A DNA stretch of 64,000 nucleotides from the NCBI GenBank assembly GCA_003134655.1, contig PLBY01000155.1:12358-76357 (forward strand), given 5' to 3'. This DNA comes from Acidobacteriaceae bacterium. GTDB taxonomy: Bacteria > Acidobacteriota > Terriglobia > Terriglobales > Acidobacteriaceae. Under the pieces are notes generated by a model. That model was not told where the DNA came from. It worked only from the letters and a program-made list of their open reading frames with translations, and made no database searches. This document shows, one piece after another, positions 59,402-64,000 of this stretch; the first letter of the stretch is position 1; the number at the start of each line of letters is the position of its first letter. The position numbers and the translations under genes were made by a program.

Positions 59402-60775
59402 GTGGCCGACTCCACGACCATCTCAGCCCGCTCCGCCGTTCTCCGCCGATCCTTCCGCAAAGGCTTTCCCGCAGCCGTCCGCGGCGAAGGCGTCTACGTA
59501 TGGGACGCCGAAGGCAAGCGGTATCTCGACCTGGCCGGCTCCGCAGCCGTCAACTTCATCGGACACGGCGTGCCCGAAATTTCTGCTGCCATGGCCGAAC
59601 AGGCCGCGAAGCTCGAGTTCGTCCACACCAGCCAGTTCACCACCCCGGTCGCCGAAGAATACGCCGAAGAATTGCTGGCGTTCGCGGGAGAAAATTTCCG
59701 CGGCGGCGCCGTCTACTTCACCTGCGGCGGATCTGAATCGATCGAGACCGCGCTGAAACTGGCGCGCCAGTATCAAGTCGAAATCGGACAGACCTCCCGT
59801 TATCAGATTCTCAGCCGCCAGCAGAGTTATCACGGATCGACGCTTGGCGCTCTGTCGGTGTCAGGCAACAAGCGCCGCCGGGAAATGTATTTGCCCATGG
59901 TTCGCGAGTTCGCGCACGTCGGCATGCCCTACTGCTATCGTTGCGATTTCGATTGCACTGACGGCTGCCGTAACTGCGGCCAGCAATACGCCGCCGAACT
60001 CGAACGCGCCATTGAGGCGAGCAACGGCGAGGCTGCGGCCTTCATCTTCGAACCGGTCAGCGGAGCCACGCTTGGCGCGGTGGTTCCTCCGCCCGGATAT
60101 CTGCAGTCGATTGCCGGAATCTGCCGCCGTCACGGCGTGCTCCTGATCGCCGACGAAGTTATGACCGGCATGGGCCGCACCGGCCGCAACTTTTCGGTGG
60201 AACATAACAACGTCGCTCCAGATATTCTCGTTACGGCGAAGGGACTCTCCAGCGGATACGCGCCGCTCGGCGCAGTCATCGCGAGCAAGAAAGTTGTCGA
60301 CGCGATCGCTGCTGGCTCCGGCGCTTTCCTGCACGGCTTCACCTACAACGCGCATCCAATTTCGCTAGCTGCGGGGCGCGCCGTACTTCGCCACCTGCAG
60401 GCGAAAAAACTAGTCGAAGCCGCCGACTCCAGCCGCCCCGGCACAACCGCCGCCCATTTCAAGGAGGCGCTCGAGACCTTGCGCACGGAAGACACCGTAG
60501 GGGACGTTCGCGGCATTGGCCTGCTCTGGGCCGTAGAATTCGTAGCCGACAAGGCCAGCAAGCGCCCGTTCGCGCCTACCCGGAACTTCGCCGGAAGCGT
60601 TGCCGCCGCTGCCTTCAAGCGCGGCCTGCTGGTATACCCCATGCAAGGCAGTGTCGACGGAATCTCGGGCGACCACCTGCTCCTTGCGCCTCCCGCCATC
60701 ATCACCCACGAACAGATCGCCTGGTCCGTCGAGCAGTTGCGAGCGGCCGTCCTACAGGTTTTTACTTCGTTCTGA
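59402..60775 (+). CDS. Class III PLP-dependent aminotransferase
   Basis: A 457-residue fold type I aminotransferase. The PLP lysine is in ILVTAKGLSSGYAPLGA (Lys280), LIADEVMTGMGRTGRNF precedes it, and VYFTCGGSESIETALKLARQ binds the phosphate. A Cys cluster MPYCYRCDFDCTDGCRNCG about 180-200 is like that found in several aspartate aminotransferase family proteins of this class. Substrate unknown; candidates are omega-amino acids or 2,2-dialkylglycine. GTG 59402 starts the frame. It is convergent with the decayed membrane gene. Confidence 0.9.
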   Translation: MADSTTISARSAVLRRSFRKGFPAAVRGEGVYVWDAEGKRYLDLAGSAAVNFIGHGVPEISAAMAEQAAKLEFVHTSQFTTPVAEEYAEELLAFAGENFRGGAVYFTCGGSESIETALKLARQYQVEIGQTSRYQILSRQQSYHGSTLGALSVSGNKRRREMYLPMVREFAHVGMPYCYRCDFDCTDGCRNCGQQYAAELERAIEASNGEAAAFIFEPVSGATLGAVVPPPGYLQSIAGICRRHGVLLIADEVMTGMGRTGRNFSVEHNNVAPDILVTAKGLSSGYAPLGAVIASKKVVDAIAAGSGAFLHGFTYNAHPISLAAGRAVLRHLQAKKLVEAADSSRPGTTAAHFKEALETLRTEDTVGDVRGIGLLWAVEFVADKASKRPFAPTRNFAGSVAAAAFKRGLLVYPMQGSVDGISGDHLLLAPPAIITHEQIAWSVEQLRAAVLQVFTSF

Positions 60776-60820
60776 ACCTGCCCAGTAGGAACTGGACAAC
60801 TCACGCAGCAGGCTCTTTGC

Positions 60821-61906
60821 TCACTCGTACCGCATCTCGCGCCAGTACCGCAGGAGCCGTCGCAGCGCGCAGCCCCGCAGCGTTTTAGAAATCTGGATAT
60901 CCGGGCTCGACATCAACAGCGGCAACAGCGCGGCGACCCCCAACAGCGTCCACAAAAGGGGACTCTCCCCGACCGAATCGCCGAGCCGCGAGCTCCAGCG
61001 CCGGTAACCGCGCGACCCGATGAAGGTGGCCGTAACGTACACGCCGAGGATGCCGGCGAAGGCGTAGACCACGGTTCCGAGATAGGGGGTGAACTCACGC
61101 ACCCAGACCACTTCCATCCCCATGTTCCTCAGCCCGGTCAGGAAAAGCAGAGCCACGATCGCTCCTCCGCTCGTGGCATTCGACATCAATTTCGCCGGCG
61201 GTTCCACACTCTCAGCCAGAGATTGGTTTCCGGGATTCATGGATAGTCCGATCGCGCCCACTGCAATCGCAACGTTGCACGCCGCGCCCACCCACAGCGT
61301 TCCGCGAAAGCCCATCAGTTCGATCAGCAGCAGCGGCAACGCCGTGCCCAATGCAGCGCCGGCAACATTTGCCGTGTAGAGATAGCTGAATGAGCGCCCG
61401 GCTTCGCGTGGCAATGTCTGTCGAATGGCCCGCATCCCGATCGGGATCGTCGCCCCCATCAGCGCGCACCACGGGATCAGCGTACACGCGACCCATACGC
61501 CGGAAGCCGAATAGTAGGCAAGCGACGAACGCAGCTCAAGGCGTTCGAGGACGCCTCGGCCCCAACCCAACTCGTAAGGCACAACAATCCCCGACACTCC
61601 GATCAGCAGTTCGATCAGCGCATAGAGACGAAGCGCCCGGAACGAAGGGCCGCCGTCGCCGCCCTGGCGCAGTCACCTGCCGCTGGCCCACGAGCCGAAT
61701 CCGAGCCCAGTCATGAACACCGACAGTACGATCGAAACCATGGCCGTCGTCACACCGAACTGGGCCATCGATAACCGAAGCCATATCAGTTCGTAAAGGA
61801 CACTGCAATAACCCGAGAGGAAGAAAAAGAGAAAGAACCAGTTCACGAAGATCTTTTTTGAGAAGGATGGTGTTGCCAGCGGTGCCCTGACAGGGAATGA
61901 AAACAC
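60821..61906 (-). pseudogene. Decayed spermidine-synthase-like fused membrane protein
   Basis: Two pieces in one frame split by a single TGA at 61673-61675. Before it is NWFFLFFFLSGYCSVLYELI, WLRLSMAQFGVTTAMVSIVL and GLGFGSWASGR; after it RQGGDGGPSFRALRLYALIE continues, with IPWCALMGATIPIGMRAIRQ and SYLYTANVAGAALGTALPLL, the membrane half of SpeE-like proteins. The C-terminal part ends abruptly after SSPDIQISKTLRG, so the usual last helices and any synthase domain are missing. Probably CGA-to-TGA nonsense plus truncation. GTG 61906 starts it. Confidence 0.75.
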
Positions 61907-62110
61907 ATCGGTCGCATCCGGGCAAGTGCCAGGAAATTATCTGTCGATCTAAGCGTCTGTACAGGAAGGACTTTGCGGTTGATCACGGGTTGAGCTGCGA
62001 ATGAGCGCCAGTGCATTGCCGCCCGCCACCCTCCGGCGCAAGGTGGCATGCGGGGCGGTTGCAAGACCGCCGGCAAGCTGCGAACCATGAAGCGAAAAGC
62101 GGAGGCAACG

Positions 62111-62860
62111 ATGGCAACTCCCAATTCCCAAACCATGACTGAATTCTGCGAGCAGGTAAACCCGCGCGTCCTTCTGGAGATGCGCCGCACCCGTCCCTTC
62201 CCAGACATGCTGCGGGTGCAGGAAAGCTGGGTCGCCGCTGCGGAAAAACGCGCCTTGCTCTGGCTGGCCGCGCGCACTCCCGACCGCATCGGCCCCGACC
62301 ACCTGACCGTCCTGGGCCTGGCCGCGCAGATCGGTGCCGGTGTCTTCTACGCGTTGGCCGCAGTCAATCGTTACGCGCTCCTCGCCGTGATTGTCTGCCT
62401 CTCCCTCAACTGGCTCGGAGACTCGCTTGATGGCACTCTTGCTCGGGTCCGCCAGCGCCAGCGTCCGCGCTACGGTTTCTACGTCGACCACATGGTCGAC
62501 AGCTTCGGCGGGGTCGCGCTGATGGGCGGCCTTGCCCTCTCTGGATACATGCATCCGTCGATCGCGATTGGCTTGCTCATCGCCTTTCTGATGCTCTCGA
62601 TCCAGTCATATCTGGCGACGCACGCGCTGGGCGAGTTCCGCATCTCGTTCTGGCGCTTCGGCCCAACGGAGCTGCGCATCCTTCTGGCAGCAGGGAACCT
62701 TGCGCTCTTTTGGAAACCGGTAGTGCACATCTTTGGCGGGATCTATCGCCTGTTCGACGTGGGCGGAGCAATCGGCCTCGCTGGCATGGGACTGATGGTT
62801 GTCGTCTTCACGCTGCAGAACACGATCCGACTCTATCGCGAAGAAAGGATCCCGCAATGA
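62111..62860 (+). CDS. CDP-alcohol phosphatidyltransferase family protein
   Basis: A 249-residue membrane enzyme. The active-site signature reads DSLDGTLAR...YGFYVDHMVD, with Asp104, Asp107, Gly108, Ala111, Arg112, Gly122, Asp126 and Asp130. Several membrane helices surround it (VNRYALLAVIVCLSLNWLG, VALMGGLALSGYM). It transfers a phosphatidyl or similar group from CDP-diacylglycerol to an alcohol. The alcohol is unknown. ATG 62111 follows GGAGG. The GtrA-like gene starts at the last base of its stop codon (ATGA overlap), so both are one operon. Confidence 0.92.
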   Translation: MATPNSQTMTEFCEQVNPRVLLEMRRTRPFPDMLRVQESWVAAAEKRALLWLAARTPDRIGPDHLTVLGLAAQIGAGVFYALAAVNRYALLAVIVCLSLNWLGDSLDGTLARVRQRQRPRYGFYVDHMVDSFGGVALMGGLALSGYMHPSIAIGLLIAFLMLSIQSYLATHALGEFRISFWRFGPTELRILLAAGNLALFWKPVVHIFGGIYRLFDVGGAIGLAGMGLMVVVFTLQNTIRLYREERIPQ

Positions 62861-63459
62861 CGATGAGGACGATGACTGCGAATTCCAGCGGACACAACCA
62901 GCCGCCCTCTAAGTTCGTGCGCTGGTGCAAGTTCAACTTCGTCGGCGGAATTGGTATCGGTGTGCAGTTCGCCGCACTCTTCCTGGTCAAAAGCGTGCTG
63001 CACTTCAACTACCTCGCCGCCACCGCCATTGCAGTGGAAGCCGCGGTGGTCCACAATTTCGTCTGGCACGAACAGTTCACCTGGGTCGACAGAACAAGGT
63101 CGGACGGAGTGCAACCGTCGTTGCGCACGGTGCCCCCGCATTCCTCGCGGGCTGAACGGTCTACTGAGAGACGCGGTTTTGGGTGGCGCAGCGCTTTTAG
63201 CGCTGCGATCAAGCCATTCTTCTCTTTCAGGGCTTTAGCCCCCGGGGCACCTCGAAGTCGATACTTCCAGAGTTTCCGGCGGCTCCTGCGCTTCAATCTC
63301 ACCAACGGCGCCGTTTCCATCCTCGGAAACCTCGCGCTGATGAAAGTGATGGTCGGCCAGGGCCACATGAACTACCTGCTCGCCAACGCGATTGCCATCA
63401 CGCTATGCTCGCTGGCAAATTTCCTGGTGAGCGAAACCTGGGTGTTTGAACAAGAGTGA
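62857..63459 (+). CDS. GtrA-like membrane protein with inserted segment
   Basis: A 200-residue protein of the GtrA family, which flips undecaprenyl-phosphate-linked glucose in O-antigen modification and related pathways. It has four helices, first FNFVGGIGIGVQFAALFLVK and FNYLAATAIAVEAAVVHNFV, last AIAITLCSLANFLVSETWVF. Between HEQFTW and RRLLRFNLTNGAVS lies about 55 extra residues (about 80-140) that contain hairpin elements; family members have only a few residues there. ATG 62857 overlaps the previous stop codon. It may act with the CDP-alcohol transferase on a lipid-linked substrate. Confidence 0.82.
   Translation: MTMRTMTANSSGHNQPPSKFVRWCKFNFVGGIGIGVQFAALFLVKSVLHFNYLAATAIAVEAAVVHNFVWHEQFTWVDRTRSDGVQPSLRTVPPHSSRAERSTERRGFGWRSAFSAAIKPFFSFRALAPGAPRSRYFQSFRRLLRFNLTNGAVSILGNLALMKVMVGQGHMNYLLANAIAITLCSLANFLVSETWVFEQE
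63188..63241. repeat. Hairpin elements inside the GtrA-like gene
   Basis: First hairpin GCAGCGCT-TTT-AGCGCTGC (63188-63206), second GGGCT-TT-AGCCC (63230-63241). They lie within the coding frame and account for part of the extra loop of the protein. Confidence 0.75.
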
Positions 63460-63609
63460 CTCTTCGGTCCTCAACTCCACGCCGCGAAAGCCTGCCCTGA
63501 GCGAAGTCGAAGGGCGGCAAGAGAATACAGCCCACGGTGCAAACCGAGGGTGGGAGAGAAGTAGCGGAGCAACTCCATAGGGGCGAAAGAAAGCTAGGAC
63601 ACGACTCCC
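63460..63609. other. Intergenic region with CCTGAGCGAAGTCGAAGGG repeat
   Basis: Holds the widespread word CCTGAGCGAAGTCGAAGGG (about 63497-63515) next to TGCAAACCGAGGGTGGGAGA. I see no gene in it. Confidence 0.6.
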
Positions 63610-64000
63610 CTAAGCGATCTTCAGCACAACCTTCCCATAATTCTTTCCGTCCTCCAACAGCTTGTACGCTTCGACTGCCCGCTCCAGCGGGAATACCTGC
63701 CCAATCTGCGGAGTCAGCTTGCCCTGCGCGATCCACGCGGAAACCTGTTTCCATGCTGGTTCCATGATCTCGGCTTTCTGCGACAGATAAGTAAGCCACA
63801 GCCCCTGCACGCTGGCCGACTTCGCATACATCGCCCGCAAGTCGAGCTTTGGCTGCTTGCCCGTTGCGGTCCCGTACTGGATGACGCGTCCAAAGTCGCG
63901 CAGGCAGCGCAGACTCTTGGCCGTGTGCTCTCCGCCCAGCATTTCGAAGACGGCGTCGACGCCTTCGCCATGCGTCAGGTTCTTTACGACTTCTTCGTAA
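63610..64000 (-). CDS. Zinc-type alcohol dehydrogenase/quinone oxidoreductase-like protein (N-terminus beyond window)
   Basis: A partial gene; the 5' part lies outside at the right edge. The seen 129 residues contain VEAVFEMLGG-like sequence (HGEGVDAVFEMLGGEHTAKS), then FGRVIQYGTATGKQPKLDLR and the C-terminal block TPQIGQVFPLERAVEAYKLL with GKVVLKIA, typical of MDR-family quinone oxidoreductases. NAD(P)H and cofactor binding would be in the missing part. It ends at 63610 with TAA on the minus strand. Confidence 0.85.
   Translation of the reverse strand, partial: YEEVVKNLTHGEGVDAVFEMLGGEHTAKSLRCLRDFGRVIQYGTATGKQPKLDLRAMYAKSASVQGLWLTYLSQKAEIMEPAWKQVSAWIAQGKLTPQIGQVFPLERAVEAYKLLEDGKNYGKVVLKIA

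Noticed and set aside
61673-61675. Selenocysteine codon
   Set aside because: TGA lies in a membrane protein family without Sec, no SECIS-like hairpin seen, and the gene is truncated at the other end; nonsense mutation fits better.
1-64000. Complete mobile element such as an IS, integrase or prophage
   Set aside because: No transposase, integrase or phage gene was recognised; only short non-coding repeats are seen.

Overview
The window looks like a chromosome segment of an Acidobacteriota bacterium, most likely class Terriglobia (Koribacter/Sulfotelmatobacter-like). This is inferred from about 60% GC, lipid A genes, and families typical of that phylum: a PEGA-repeat membrane protein resembling the tail of a Ser/Thr kinase, a VWFA-related secreted protein, DUF4097 and DUF1080 proteins, M13 peptidases, and wHTH regulators with membrane anchors. 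Many short intergenic repeats of several families are present. I see no prophage, no full insertion sequence, no CRISPR array and no rRNA.

Layout. 0.1-5 kb: secreted amidohydrolase, Maf, a lone TatA-like protein, exported methyltransferase, EthD-like protein, M20 peptidase. 5-6.5 kb: fabZ-lpxA. 6.6-16.2 kb: accessory stretch with a long-chain SDR protein, a gene-poor gap, the PEGA protein, a DUF1080 protein, an esterase and a Gln/His-repeat secreted protein. 16.3-19.6 kb: lpxI, DinB, a DUF486 protein and a Gfo/Idh oxidoreductase that resembles GnnA of 3-amino lipid A pathways. 19.8-29.2 kb: TonB-domain protein, DODA-type dioxygenase, membrane MutS-like ATPase, M13 peptidase, orphan RHH antitoxin, frameshifted DUF4097 gene, wHTH regulator, miaA. 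29.3-37.9 kb: GH3 enzyme coupled to a tandem pair of paralogous exported proteins, zinc-ribbon membrane protein, pyrB-pyrC, CAAX-type M48 protease, TPR protein. 38.2-46.9 kb: wHTH-malectin protein, kbl-hypothetical-tdh threonine degradation set, DUF1287 protein, DinB-like protein, hydantoinase B. 47-52 kb: a unit encoding only a 12-residue Lys-rich peptide, MerR regulator, B12 radical SAM protein, STAS protein, DUF1697, tRNA-Pro(GGG). 52.2-64 kb: polA, hypothetical exported protein, cysteine dioxygenase, murJ, VWFA protein, class III aminotransferase, a decayed spermidine-synthase-like membrane gene, a CDP-alcohol phosphatidyltransferase/GtrA pair, and a partial zinc-type dehydrogenase.

The most unusual signals are (1) the promoter-SD-micro-ORF-terminator unit at 47.04-47.30 kb; (2) a family of small hairpin elements with TGTGG...CCACA ends, including two copies that differ only by a compensatory base-pair change, a 120-bp copy with 17-bp perfect terminal inverted repeats, and hairpin insertions kept in frame inside the hydantoinase B and GtrA genes; and (3) an orphan RHH antitoxin with a perfect operator dyad but no toxin. 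Most genes are housekeeping or ordinary Acidobacterial genes. Functional calls are from motif recognition by eye, not database searches.
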